This document shows, piece after piece, positions 19,604 through 32,670 of a stretch of DNA of 64,000 nt (position 1 is the stretch's first letter; every line of letters starts with the position of its first letter). Position numbers and translations under genes: made by a program. Below the pieces are notes generated by a model that did no database searches, had not been told where the DNA came from, and saw only the letters and a program-made list of their open reading frames with translations. The stretch is from Chaenocephalus aceratus (lineage: Eukaryota; Chordata; Actinopteri; Perciformes; Channichthyidae), in the NCBI GenBank assembly GCA_023974075.1, contig CM043790.1, positions 21,474,983-21,538,982 of the forward strand, read 5' to 3'.

Positions 19604-21816
19604 GATTCACCTGCAGGAACAAAAAACAAAAGCACATTAGATTCATATTTCCACAGTCATCTGGCACAGCATCAATTCCTCTGGTGCACCGTGTTAGTAA
19701 AAGACCATTTCTCTCTCTGTCTGCACTTAAGAGGTTATATTCTTCTGCTGACTAATAAAGGATTTCTGATTCTGTGGATGGTTAAACTCTTTAGAGTACT
19801 GAATTGCCGCTTAAACTTTTTTGTAAATTAGCTTCATTTCTGTCCGACAAGCTGTCAGTTTGCCTGGAAACGTGCATCTTTAGGATTGGCCGACTGATTG
19901 TATCAACATCACTTCCCAGGAGTAACTTATTACTGCTAAAAAATAACTCAACGATTCTTTAAAAAACAACTCCTGATTCACTGGGAAATTAGTTTCAATG
20001 CCATCATCTATATATTGCCTCCTATATAAAATGCAGATGTTAGTATTCAACAAGAGGGCCTGAGGAATAAACTACAATGTGATACAAATGTGAAAATTAA
20101 GATATTTAAAAAACATGGACTGCAACTCAATTCAGGAAGAGTTTTCATTAAATCATCATCAACCCTGAAAAATATGTTAACTGTTAATTTAGCTAAGTTT
20201 AACGAGATTCTCAGGCCACAAAAATTAAGCTTTATATCCCTAATACTGAAATAATAAATTAAGATAGGGCGAAACAGCATGTACATGTAATAATTGTCTG
20301 ATACCAGCAAACACATCAGTGGAATTGTATGAGTAGCAGCAGCACAACAGAAACGAACCCCAGGCAAAAATCTATGACATTACATTAAGGCTCCAAAATT
20401 GACATGCCACTGGGAGGCTGACTGCTGTCTGACTGCTTTGTTGAGCAGCAGCCATCAATAGTGGTGGCTGGCCTTTTCAGAAGTTACAGTAATATTGCTC
20501 ACAGCCTGCAGTCAGGGAGGAGTTCAGCTGAATATCATTGCCTTTCTAGACAAACAAAAGGAGAATGTTGTTGTGATAGGTATTTGCAGCGACAAAAGGT
20601 ATACTTTACTGCATGTGTACATATTATACCAAACACAGCCTATAGTTTACAAATATTACAAAGAGGCTGTTCTGTCCATTATAAACAGTCTTATCTTTAC
20701 CTAAAGAGATAAGACTACTGACAATTGTCAGGACACATGCTTTCCCATGCCTGTAAAAGTACTATGACTATTCGTCTTATTAGGCACTGAAAGTGGCTTT
20801 AAATGACTAACTAATACATGTGTATGTTTTAGAAACAAACAAGGGTGTATGGGAGAATACGGCTCATTTATGGCCCAGTTATAAAAGTAACCTTTCACAA
20901 TCATTTGGGTTGTTAGTAGAGTTAAAACATTAACCTTGAATAGGTTTCCGTGCGTTACCTCAAATTTGACAAAGTTATGATGCTGTGGATTTAAATGGAA
21001 AAATATTTTCTGACTCATTCTCGTGTTTACAGCATCTGGATGCATTAACCTTTTTATTTACAACACCCACTGACAACAACACTGACCAATGAATAACTCG
21101 ATTTGTCAGACAATACTCCACCAGAATAATTAACAAAAAGTGAGGACGTAGGGAGAATTAACCACTGATAAACAGCTATGTAAATGAATAGTAGGCTATT
21201 TGTAACAGTTGTTACCAATGTGAATTAGCCGGGGTTTTAAACAGGCCTTTCAACGAAAGCCCCAGCCCTGGGTTTCAAGCAGGCAAAAAAACACACAGGA
21301 GGCTTATAAGTCACAGGAATTTTATTTAAATCCACTGCTCTGTACCCGCAGGGGTTGCCAGATTGGTAGTGTGAAAACCTCTGAACACTGTGTTTAAATA
21401 ACCAGGCTGCTGTGCTGATAGCTAGCTTAGCATTGGGGCTCGCCCACAGCCTCTAAATAAAGCTAACTAGGCCCTTTCAGCTAAACTAATATAATTTACA
21501 AACTGTATTTCGTTAATGCTATATTGTCTGCACCATATGCCCGAAAAAAGTCATTATTATTCATTCAAAGGGGAAGGGTGCATATTCTGAAGCCGCCATT
21601 GACAGGCTAGCCCAAAGGTCTGCATTGCAGGGCCAGGCGTTAGGTTAACAATTGGGCGTAGTTTGCACTGACAACGACATTTCCCACCCCCCATTATAAT
21701 GCTATTAATCAGTGGTTATATGTGGGGAAAACTCACTTATCTTATAATTTAGTGGTTACAATGTTGCAACAAACCGCAAGTGACACACATTTATAAAATG
21801 TATCCATTTGTTTTAC

Positions 21817-21960
21817 CTTTTAGCGAGTGGAGTTCCGCGTCCGAAGTAGCGACCAAATAAGTCAAGCTGATAATCCTCTCGTTTCACACGATCTCTGCAT
21901 TTCCTATTTCACACCGAAACGCCCGCATTTAAGTCGGTCTACCTCGTATCAAAGCAAGTG
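21817..21960 (-). promoter_or_regulatory. kras: Probable kras non-coding first exon and promoter
   Basis: On the minus strand a good donor (AAAAG|gtaaaac) at 21,817 closes a moderately GC-rich stretch without long open frames, about 2.2 kb upstream of the kras start codon. Vertebrate KRAS begins with a non-coding exon separated by a long first intron, and this is the only stretch nearby with that look. The transcription start cannot be fixed from the sequence. Confidence 0.45.
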
Positions 21961-22675
21961 GGAACATGCAAAAACGTGGGCAAATTAATCGATTGAACTT
22001 TCCATCTGATCCAGCGTCCGGCCTAGCTGCTCAGGTTGGCCTCCTTAAAGCGAATATGGGCGGATACCGGGGCGCACTTTACCCAGAAAGCATAGCTGGG
22101 GATTTCAACCGGTTTGGGGCATATCGCTGTTCTGTGTCGCAATGTGCCCAACAATACGCTCTCTTTTGTCCTTTTTCAACATACTATTGGTGTTTTTATA
22201 TAATAAACTATATGTTAGATATAAAAAAAACAGTGATCCTTCAAACGTAGCCTCATACACACGTTATTAGGATCATTTGAAATGTTAAGATCGTTTTTTG
22301 TATTACATATCATTGGAAGTACTTCATCACATTAATAATGTAATGATCAAACATAATATTGTAACTATGTGGGTCACATGGTGTCAGTTTCCTTTCAGTA
22401 TCGTGATCCCTTACTGCTGCCTGCTGCAGAGTCAACAAAGCCTAGGGGGCGACTCCACTATATATAGGGTCTAAATATAACCGAATAGTGCTGGAGGGAC
22501 GTCATTCCCAGGCAAGGGAAATGATTTGGCAATCCCTTGTCAGTTTTCCAAAGTGTTCGCTGGGCTGCCTCCTGCGCACTCTTTACGCATAAACACATGC
22601 ACCGTTCGTTAAAAAACAAAACAAACGAAAATTCACCCCGATTAAGAACGATGAGACCAAAGTATGGATTTATAC

Positions 22676-23723
22676 TAGGGCTGTCAAACGATTAAAAATT
22701 TTAATCAGATTAATCACAGCTTAAAAATTAATTAATCATGATTAATCACCATTCGAACTATGTCCAAAATATGCCATTTATTTATGTATATTGTTGTGGG
22801 AATGGAAAGATAAATGAAATAAGGCGGATATATCCATTTAACATACAGTATGTATGTTTATTATAACATTTTTCTGTGTGGAAAAATGAAAGAGAGCACC
22901 TATCAATCATCAAACCGTGGGGTCTTAATTTACGTGTTGATTTACGTGTTGATTTCTATCAACGGGGAGTACTTCAGGAAAGTCGACGGGGGGGGCGCTA
23001 GTGGAGTACTTTGTGACCACAGAGTGTGAACGTTGTGATCAGCTGTTTTAGCGCAGTTCTCCAGTGAAGGGGGGGGAGTCTCCCTCCGCAGCCGGTTGGC
23101 GTAGTTTTGGCACAATTCTGTTGTACAGACCGACGTTAACAGCAGCCCTGTCTGTGCTCACGGAGACCGACTCTGTCGTCCGGTGATCCAACCGCCTTCT
23201 GGAAAAGCTTCACAAGTACGTCGGTACGCAAATGCGCTTTGTGACACAAGTGACGGTACGCATTTCAGATTACGCACATAAACTGCGTACCAGTTATGTG
23301 CACCCCTGTACTACAGCAAAAGTATTCTCCGTCGGGACTTCCTGCAACACACCACGCCGTTATCAAAGATGTTCTATTGAGAAGACGATCACTACGTGAC
23401 AAAAGTTTTCAAAAACCGTTTCTGGTCTTCGGTATTTCCAGACAAGTGGCTACTGAAATCAATCTTAATAACTGCTGTCTGTGCAATTTACTCCGCGCGA
23501 GTTGGCAGACTTTATTTTGCTTACTTTAACATCATTTTTCATGGTGGGGCTAAGCCATTTCTTGGTATGGGTGTAGCCTACCCCAGCCATACCCTGGCGC
23601 TGCCACTGGAGGCACGTATGGGGCGGGCCATTCTGCACATGCGTTAAATGCGTTAAATATTTTTAACGCAATTAATTAAAAAAATGAATTACCACCGTTA
23701 ACGCGATAATTTTGACAGCATTA
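22676..23723. mobile_element. hAT-like non-autonomous transposon, copy 1
   Basis: A 1,048-bp unit beginning TAGGGCTGTCAAA and ending TTTGACAGCATTA, i.e. short imperfect terminal inverted repeats sharing the core GCTGTCAAA. The flanks carry a perfect 8-bp duplication, atttatac, at 22668-22675 and 23724-23731. Eight-base duplications and this kind of terminus point to the hAT superfamily. The subterminal regions are rich in aat/att words (gattaatca, ttaattaa). The interior has only short open frames, one of which (23396-23647) is shared with copy 2. No hAT transposase motif is visible, so it would depend on a transposase made elsewhere. Confidence 0.85.
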
Positions 23724-23731
23724 ATTTATAC

Positions 23732-25640
23732 ACATTTACTTACTTGGTTAATTAAGTTATTTAACGACGAAAATTAATGTGAGGGAATTGCTCTTTTAAA
23801 AGACGTCGTAAGCTTACGATTAATGTAATATTATGATCTATTCATTCAAACGTGAAGCCTGCTGCAATTATACAAAAAATGTACGGCATAAAAGGCCATT
23901 ACAAAATATATAAAAAGAAACACTGTTCTCCTTGTGTTTTTTTTTGTTTTACTTCACACAGCAGACACACTAGAGGTCACTATTGAATTCTTGTCTAGCA
24001 GTTCTCCAAGCTGCAAGCCTCTGCCGAGAATATGTTGTTTGGAATAAGTAAAGGCCCTTTTTTAATCAAAGTGCCAACTGTTTTTATTCTCAAAACAGTA
24101 TTGGTTATGCATGTCATGTTATCTAAAAGGAAAAACTGTTTATTCATATAAGAAAGTTAAAATAAAAGATGCATATTGTGCAAAACGATTATATCAGAAG
24201 AAATCTGTGTCTGCTGCTTATGTGTCTGTGTCCTTAAAAATGACCGACATAGTGCCCTTATGCTCTGATAGTGAGTGGTTCATTAATTAGGACACATGTC
24301 AACATTTGTGTCCATCTATATTGTGTCTATCTATTGTAATACTGCGTATGCTACAATTGGGTGCTTCGGACTGGGACTCCAATACAAACTATACAAATTT
24401 GTATTTTTTTAAAGTACAGAAATCACAACAAGGATTTCATAGGGAGCACATTGGTTATCAAATCCATCTGTACCTCCGTGGTCTGCAGCCCGTTTTTATA
24501 AGATGAGGGTTAATGAGCACATATTATGTGCAGAGTATAATATGTGAATATAATACGACCATATTTGAGACTGGAATTGCGTGTTAATTATCCCATTTTG
24601 TAATATGTTACCAGCTTCTTTTATTCACATTTCAATACATGTTGTATCCAGGATTCAAACATATAATAGGATGTGATGAAACATAGAAATGTTTTTCAAT
24701 TAAATAGTTTATAGTTAGACATTCATATTGGAAATAAACATATTTACTCGCAGAATGGTCCCACTTACTGAAACACTAAAGAGCAATCATTGAAGTTATT
24801 ATTTACACCTGTTATTTCCTGCTGGTTAAAATTGTCTGTTGGAATACGTTTTTTTAAATGGTTTGAGATTCAAATGCCTATTCATAAGTTATGACTTCAT
24901 TTTTTTTAAATGAAGCCCTTATGTCTATTTTATGATGAGACTTCATGTTCAGATAATACAATTGTTACCCTGACCTGCAGTCTTTAACCAGATGTTACTT
25001 TAACTGCAATATATAATTTAGAAGACACTTTTTTAGAGATATGACAGTTCCAGCTGACATTTCAATACAACAGGAAATATGTTCTGTCACAAGAGGGCAG
25101 CAAGTCTCCACTGATGCATGGTCCCGTTGTCAAAGGCCTATCTGCCCCATTAAATGTGCTGTTTGTTTTTAATTCACTATTTACTTGCTGCCACAGTGAC
25201 TAAAATAGCTGCCATTTTAAATATATGTTCATGTCGGTTAACCCAACATGTTCTACCAAATGTGCTACTCTATATTATAAACAATACATAATGACTTAAT
25301 CCTTCTTTGCCTTTATGGTGTGCTGAAATATGTTAATGAATTTAAACTGCATGGTATAATTTGCAATTTTAATTTAAGATTATGTGTTGCAATTGTATTT
25401 CATAACATTGGTCTCTCGGGAAACAGATGAATGACCACTTTCACTACAGGACCCCCTTTATTGATCCAGGGGCAATTCAGGTGCTACATTAACACAAAGA
25501 AAGACATGTAGCCTTAAAATAGTAAACATAAATAAAGATGTGTATACCAGAGTTTAAATTATATATAATGATCCATGTTTGTTGGAAATAGGCTGTTAAG
25601 ATGTCCTGGATGTGTAAAAGTTGGCTGAAGGTGGCCTCCC
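23732..25640. other. AT-rich intergenic DNA with one LINE-tail-like fragment
   Basis: No coding exon is recognised. At about 25,448-25,500 the sequence ccctttattgatccaggggcaattcaggtg resembles a widespread fish LINE 3' end, but only a short piece is present. The remainder looks unique and AT-rich. Confidence 0.4.
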
Positions 25641-25649
25641 CTCAGAGTG

Positions 25650-26046
25650 TATTTGCCGCTTTAAACGGTCCACAATGCCTTGCGGTGTCCCAGTTCCAAT
25701 GCGATGTATTTACCAGCAGGAGTAATGAAACGGGGAGAGGGGCTTTTTCCGCAGCTTAATGCTGAGACCTTATGCTGAGACCGCAGGATTACCAGCACAC
25801 AGAGAGGACAGACAGACACAAACTTCGGACAGAGGACCGAAACGTCATTTATCTGCTTTGCAGTCTTTCATTCAGTTTTGTCTGTCCAGCAGCCAAACGA
25901 TACTTTGTCGCAGTTCGTTGAAGTGATTTGCTGGGCAACGGTAAAGAAGAACACATTTTGCGGATTTTACGCCTTTACCTGTGTTTTCCCCCTAAACTTC
26001 ACTTCGGATAGGGAGCACAGAGTTGAATCCTATTTGCTCTATAAAG
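25650..26046 (+). promoter_or_regulatory. rassf8: Probable rassf8 promoter and non-coding first exon
   Basis: A comparatively GC-rich island in AT-rich surroundings, ending in a strong donor (ATAAAG|gtaagaac) at 26,046. It lies 6.5 kb upstream of the rassf8 start-codon exon, whose acceptor (cctccacag) at 32,570-32,571 precedes about 100 bp of 5' UTR. No open frame in it looks protein-like. A distant non-coding first exon is usual for RASSF8; the exact transcription start is not visible. Confidence 0.5.
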
Positions 26047-27950
26047 GTAAGAACATTACACGGACCTAATAATAACAGAGTGTGCTGCAGCTGAGCCCGT
26101 TGTAGTTGTGAGGCTGAGATAACGGAAACATTTCTGTAGTAGAATAGTTCGGCTATAGCCTATACTCTGTGAGCCCACTACGGCCCATTATCGCCATTTC
26201 TCCAGCCTCGTCCCAATCAACACAACAATATGAGGCAGGGGTGCAGTGAACGATGCTAAAGTGTTCTGTCTTGTGGGATGTTAAAGGCTAATGCTGCTTT
26301 TCATTTGTAAATATGAGAGATGGGATGACTTGAAAACAAGTTTAGTTGGATGATCAAGCCTTTATCTTGAGTGTTTTCGCAGCAGGCTAGATGTTTTGTA
26401 TCATAAGTGTTGCATAACGTTGCTTTGCAATTTTGTCACAGTTTTGTCTATCATCAGGTTCAGCATCTTCTGTAAATATAACGACCTCTCTTGGTTTGAA
26501 AAATCTTACATTCATCATTAATCACAACAACATTGAGGTGTAAAATCGCTTCTTCCATCTCAAGTTGCATTGCTCCACATAACTTACTAACACACACCAG
26601 GTGCAGCAGAGCCAACCTGTGGAGCTGCTGCACTCAGCCAAGTTTTATGTCACACAGTACACTTTGTGATCTAGAGGCCTGCTTTAGTTCAGAAATAGAA
26701 TCCAGTATTTCAGTGGCCCTTCCATCTGATAATGTCACAGCACCATGAAGACCAGGCGGCAAAGAACCACCCACAGACTGGAAACATAAGTGTTGCCACT
26801 TTTGTGTGTGCAGGTGCCACTTACTGCACACACAAATTCAGTTCTATAAATGTTTAAAAATGCAAGAGTGTGATTCAGTACCAGATGATGTTTTGCAAAC
26901 CACTATAACATGTAAACCTTGGTTAGGGGCCTCTTGTGGCCCCGCTGAGCCTCTGCCCCGGACCTGGAGCCTGCTGGCTCTTCAAAGCTGCTAGAGAGCA
27001 GTGAATATGGCAAGGGAACAAAGGCGGCATTATTGCTGGCCGAACGTGCCGTCCAGATGTTCAGGATCCTGCCAGCACTGACCTCCCAAATGGGGGAGGC
27101 TGCTCCATCCCCTAATAGTTTAATATCATCCAGGCAGAGAGAGAAAGAGGTATAGGCTGCTCCAGGGCAAGAGCCTCTGGAAAGCTCTCGGGAGCTGAGG
27201 GTGTAGCCTCTAGCGTGACAACACTGGGTTTAATCCCAAACACCCAGGTATTTAGAAAAGTGTAAGAACGAAATTTGAAATAGGAACTTCATTCTGGGCA
27301 ATGCCTCCTTCTTTGTTAATATAACTTGGGCAACAAACAACAAACTCTTCCCAAAAGCTTAACAAAACATTGTTTAATGAAATAGGCCTACATTTCTGCT
27401 TAATGCTGCAGCCTCTTTTAGCCTCTGATTAAATGGTGGTATGTGCAATGTCTCCTTTAATTATGTATTAATTAACATTCATCTATTTAGCAGGCATTAG
27501 GGCTTGTCTTGGGGAAGAGGCTAATGCAACTTAGACACTACATTAACTGAGAGGAGGCTGACATCGTGCGCAGCAGCAGCTTTTAGGAAACTTTACTACA
27601 TCTTTTTTTATTTCAGATGCATCAACTCAAGGATTTCAACTATTCAAAAGGTTGCTTACACACATTGTTTTGTGATTACTCACTTGAGATAGGATGCATC
27701 CTGTTTGAAGTGTCATTGCATAGCTGTGGCCTGTTGCATAGCCATCAAGATCTCAGAGGGACGCAGCCATCGCTTTCTTGTCTCTTAGTCATGGCCCGTT
27801 GCATTCTCACAGCCCAGGAATGCGTACCCTGGATGTTATCAGTTTCCCCTCGACAGGATCAAGGCCTGACTCTGGCAACAGTCTTTTCCCTGCTTCGTAT
27901 GTTTACATTTGCAAAAGGTATTGTATGCCCTCCAGGCTGTCTCACTGATA
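26047..27950. other. Putative rassf8 first intron, no exon seen
   Basis: Unique-looking sequence with no recognisable coding exon. The longest open frame, 27617-28024, runs into the L2-like tail and lacks any known motif, so it is not called. Confidence 0.4.
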
Positions 27951-27958
27951 TTCCAATC

Positions 27959-29410
27959 CAACTTTATTTATATAGCACATTCAAAAACATCAGAGTTGAC
28001 CAAAGTGCTATACATCAATACTAATGCTGTCAAAATTAACGGCGTTAACGGCGGTAATTAATTTTTTTAATTAATTGCGTTAAAAATATTTAACGCATTT
28101 AATGCATGTGCTGAATGGCCCGCCCCATACATCCCTCCAGTGGCAGCGCCAGGGTATGGCTGGGGTAGGCTACACCCATACCAAGAAATGGCTTAGCCCC
28201 ACCATGAAAAATGATGTTAAAGTAAGCTAAATAAAGTCTGCCAACTCGCGCGGAGTAAATTGCACAGACAGCAGTTAGTAAGATTGATTTCAGTAGCCAC
28301 TTGTCTGGAAATACCGAAGACCAGAAACGGTTTTTGAAAACTTTTGTCACGTAGTGATCGTCTTCTCAATAGAACATCTTTGATAATGTCTTCTGGCCAA
28401 TCAGAATCAAGATAACGGCGTGGTGTTGTTGCAGGAAGTCCCGACGGATAATTATTTTTGCTGTAGTACAGGTAACATATAACTGGTATGCAGGTTATGT
28501 GCGTAATCTGAAATGCGTACCGTCACTTGTGTCAGAAAGCGCATTTGCATACCGACGTACTTGTGAAGCTTTTCCAGAAGGCGGTTGGATCACCGGACGA
28601 CAGAGTCGGTCTCCGTGTGCACAGACAGGGCTGCTGTTAACGTCGGTCTGTACAACGGAATTGTGCCAAAACTACGCCAACCGGCTGCGGAGGGAGACTC
28701 CCCCCCTTCACTGGAGAACTGCGCTAAAACAGCTGATCACAACGTTCACACTCTGTGGTCACGAAGTACTCCACTAGCCCCCCCCCCCGTCGACTTTCCT
28801 TAAGTACTCCCCCGTTGATAGAAATCAACACGTAAATTAAGACCCCACGGTTTGATGATTGATAGGTGCTCTCTTTCATTTTGACACACAGAAAAATGTT
28901 ATAATAAACATAGATACTGTATGTTAAATGGATATATCCGCCTTCTTTCATTTATCTTTCCATTCCCACAACAATATACATAAAGATATGGCATATTTTG
29001 GACATAGTTCGAATGGTGATTAATCATGATTAATTAATTTTTAAGCTGTGATTAATCTGATTTAAAAAATGTAATCGTTTGACAGCCCTAATCAATACAT
29101 ATATAAAAAGCCGCATAAATACATTTAGACAAAACCGATAGCACAAAAAACTAATGTAAAAACACGAGACAATAAAACCATACTTATAGCCACAGACTGA
29201 AAAACTCTCATACACGATGTAAGAACAATATAAAACACAAGAAAATAAAAAATGTTTAAATCACACACTTATAAGTCTTATACGTGTTCTGCAGAAGCAC
29301 GGGTGAACAAGTAGGTCTTTAAACGAGATTTAAAAACAGGCAAAGTGGGAGCAAGTCTGATCGGGGAGTAGATCGTTCCACAGCCTGGGAGCAGCCCAGA
29401 TAAAGAAGCT
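27959..29410 (-). mobile_element. L2-like LINE remnant split by a hAT insertion
   Basis: The two outer parts (27959-28021 and 29091 to about 29,410) form one L2-like 3' end in minus orientation. The left part carries the aactttatttatatagcac tail, and the right part carries degenerate ORF2 C-terminal sequence (around tagatcgttccacagcctggg) like that in the larger element at 8.6-10.6 kb. The hAT-like element 28022-29090 sits between them with its 8-bp duplication, so the LINE landed first and the DNA transposon later. Confidence 0.65.
28022..29090. mobile_element. hAT-like non-autonomous transposon, copy 2 (inverted)
   Basis: 1,069 bp in the opposite orientation to copy 1 at 22,676, running TAATGCTGTC...GACAGCCCTA, with a perfect 8-bp duplication atcaatac at 28014-28021 and 29091-29098. 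The two copies are nearly collinear throughout. Copy 2 has a short extra segment near 28,388-28,415 absent from copy 1. The shared 83-codon frame (28350-28099) differs from copy 1 at several residues and has no known domain. Two inverted copies about 4.3 kb apart could also pair in a transcript or promote inversion. Confidence 0.85.
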
Positions 29411-29419
29411 CCTGATATT

Positions 29420-32400
29420 GAGGAGCTTCTTTATCTGCTTCCCACTGAAAGTCCCTTCACTTTAAACCACGGGGGTCCCATCTCGTTGGTGCATCTTATA
29501 TTAAACTGTTGAGAAATCCAGGTAGTTCCAACCGTTTCACCGACACGCATCCACAACAAACCAGCGTCTGTCTCTGGCTCTTACAGAGATTTTTTTCACA
29601 ACAGATCTGTTACCAATTACAGCAAAGTATAAATTGTTAGTAATTACATGTTGCTCTACAGGGAGTGCAATTTGAATTAAAGTTTGGTTAGCAATAGGCA
29701 ACAAGGTTTAAGTACTAGAACATACTGCTGTCGTATCAGTCTGAATGAAGTATCCCATTGTCCTTTAATTAACAGCATTGTGGGGGTGTTCTGCACGTCG
29801 GAAACCTTCTGTAATAAATGAGTTGCTAGTTGTAATAAGCCGCTTGGAGATACATTCCTTCAAACTTACAATGCCTTACTGAAACAATGGCCTGTACATT
29901 TGGACAGGAGCCAAGGTGTAACGATGTCGATTCGTGGAAGTAATACTTGGAACGTTGTGTGTTTTCCTGTGAGATCATTTTACCCAACTCGGTTCAGTCG
30001 CTGCCCTGCAGGCTTTCTCCTGAGTCGAGCTCAGTCTTGGTTTTCTTTAATTGGAATGGATGGACATTTTGTTTTCCCCAAATACCCCTTTTGTTCAGCA
30101 AACTGGTACACTGCACGGAACTCATGCCCCTTTGTGATGCTTGACGGACTGTACATCCCCAAAAGAAGCAGTGCCATATTTAATCTCCTACGGAAGGAAC
30201 TCCCACAGAATGTCTCCTTGGCGTATGTTACAGCAATGGCTGCTCGTGATGAAACCCCCACAGGAGCATATGGTTGGTTGTTTACACCAGCAGCCAGCTG
30301 AAGCTCTTTTCCTGCCAGCTCTGTGTGCTCCTGTAGGCCTGGAGAAATGTCATCAGCAGCCGGGCGGCAGGCTGCTCACACACCTCACTGCTCTGAGAGG
30401 AAAGCATCTTGAGTCAACACGACTGAACCAAAAGAACTCTGAAGTAATGAGGAGTTTGATGTTTCGCTGCAGTTGATCGTCTACTCTCAACTGAGCTTAA
30501 GTAGAACTCACAGGAATGTAAGCCCTCCTCTGTCTCATCAAATGCCCCTCTGGCACGAGATGAGCCGCACAAATCAGGGAGCGGGCATCTCCCCAGGCTG
30601 AGGCTTTGACAGGCCGGAGCGTGCAGAGCTCAGGATGGCACTCTGCCCCACACCGCTGTGCCTGGATCATCAGTCGGACTTTCTAGGTTAATGTTAACCA
30701 ATATAAAGGTTACTAGTCTGGACCAGAGCACATTTATAAAAACCCCGCTGAGTCTTGTTGGGCTTGTGCAAGAAAGAGCCATTGATTCAGTTTTTGTTTT
30801 AACAGTTTTTGTGATTTGTCTGCGTGAAAAAACCTTTTTGAATGTTGTTCATGCTGATGCAGTATTCTGTGCAGTTGTCCTTTTAAATCCTTTCCAGTTC
30901 ATTCTTGTTAAAGGTGGTCTAGTATTGTTTTAGGCTCCTTCCCTTCCCCCTCCAGTTTATCCAAACCTTCTTCCCGGCTGATCCACTATGCCTGCTTTGC
31001 ATCAAGACCTACTCAGTCCCTATTACTGTTCCCCCTGAAAGACGGGTTAAACAAAATGGTGACTGAGTTCTGTGTCAGTGTGGAGAGAAGTCTCAGTGTG
31101 CTTGTGTGTGACCCTTTTCCCGTGCGTCTCCATCCCTCAGCCCTTAATGCCATTTAAGGGCAGTCTGAATGAAGGACAAAAGCACTTTCCAACCAGCTGT
31201 GAATGTGCCAGGAATAGAGTGATCAAGAGTCCAGGCCACTGACAAAGGTGACACTTACGTACATACAAATGAACAGACAGAACATATGTGATCAAGACAC
31301 AATGAGATACACACTTAGAACACACTTCAGTCCCTGAATGTCTTCACTTCCTGAGTTTCAGTTTGTTTGTAGAGCTTGAATGATTAGTCGATGAATCAGT
31401 AAGGCAATCTACTTAAAATTACAAAAACAATGTCAGTACTATATGATTCATACCAATCGTCCCACTCATTAGGATACTTATCAACAATGGAAATCATTAG
31501 TTGGAGCTCTATCGCTTTATCTTTAGAAAGCCATTGTTGGCGTGTAGGACAGGCTGGTGTGGGTGACTTTGTGGATGGGGACTAGGGAGGGGGGAGGTGT
31601 AATTGGTGGGGGGTTGGCGAACAAAAGGACCTTTTGACTCAGTAGTGTAGGTGCAGTGAAGGTTAGATCCACGGAGAGTGATACAGATCTGGGGAGATGC
31701 CATTCATTCTCTCTCTGTGCACTTTCCTTGAAGAATGCCTTGAAGGATTCCATTGGATGGGTTTTTCATACACTGTGTTGTATCTCATCTTTAATATATT
31801 TTCACACAAACAGAAACATTGACATACAGTTGACGTTGAATATGTGCTCTGATAGCTGATTTTGTGACTCTTTTAAAAAGCATCAGTTGGTAGAAATCGT
31901 ATCAAAACCAGCTTTATAAAGACAGCCCGGCACCTCGAATATCTTACATTTGTACTCGTATCATAATATTGACTGTTCTTATAACGAATAAAGGACACAA
32001 CTATGCGTTACAGAACAGTGAAAATAACTGAGTCATGCCAAAACAAACCCCTACTCTGCTCCCTCGTGTTATGATTCATCTCCTTTTCCTTTTTAACTAC
32101 ATATTCATGCCTTCTCTGTTTCACTCGGTGTTCCCGTCCTCTCTGTGTCACTGAGTCAATGTTCCTGTTCTGTTTTCCCTGCCTTCACGTCATGTTCTGT
32201 ACAAAAGCAGGAACTGGTCTTGGGAATGTCTGCTGGCAGTCTCTTCCTGCGCCCCCAACAGACATGTACCTATTCATAGAGAAGAACAAAACAACAGCGT
32301 TATGGCCAGCTGGTCGTGGCATACCTAGCTGTGCAGGTCCATTCTCCACTGGACTATCCTTTTACTTTCAGCTAAGGCTAAAATAATTGTCCTTACCTAT

Positions 32401-32569
32401 TATTTTCTGCTCTATTTGACTCCTCGTGTTCAAATGTTTTACTAAAGGGGGAAGCGTTTGCATATCTGTGTCTGTTAAACGTAATCCTTTTATGCCACTG
32501 ATCATTTTAGCCGTGGCCTTGAGCACATCCTGACTAACCGCTTCCTGTTTTCCCCTGTGTTTCCTCCAC
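29420..32569. other. Intronic/intergenic DNA, no exon recognised
   Basis: Several open frames of 60-135 codons occur (for example 29900-30301), but they overlap on both strands, lack splice-site context and match no family I know. In mammals LMNTD1 lies between KRAS and RASSF8; I see no lamin-tail-domain exon here. Confidence 0.4.
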
Positions 32570-32670
32570 AGAGACGTAGCCAGAGGGGCTTCAGCTGCCC
32601 TGCACCACTGGAGCCTTCAATAATGTCGGGGCCAATACACCACAACCAGCCCCTTCGCTTCTGACCCAAC

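Noticed and set aside
27617..28024. 135-codon frame on the plus strand
   Set aside because: No known domain, and its end is encoded by the L2-like LINE tail.
22676..29090. Large inverted repeat as a possible palindromic amplicon
   Set aside because: The two arms are separate transposon copies with different 8-bp target duplications, so the inverted arrangement is incidental.
29900..30476. Overlapping frames of 111-133 codons
   Set aside because: No domain or splice support; frames on both strands are equally long, as expected by chance in less AT-rich DNA.
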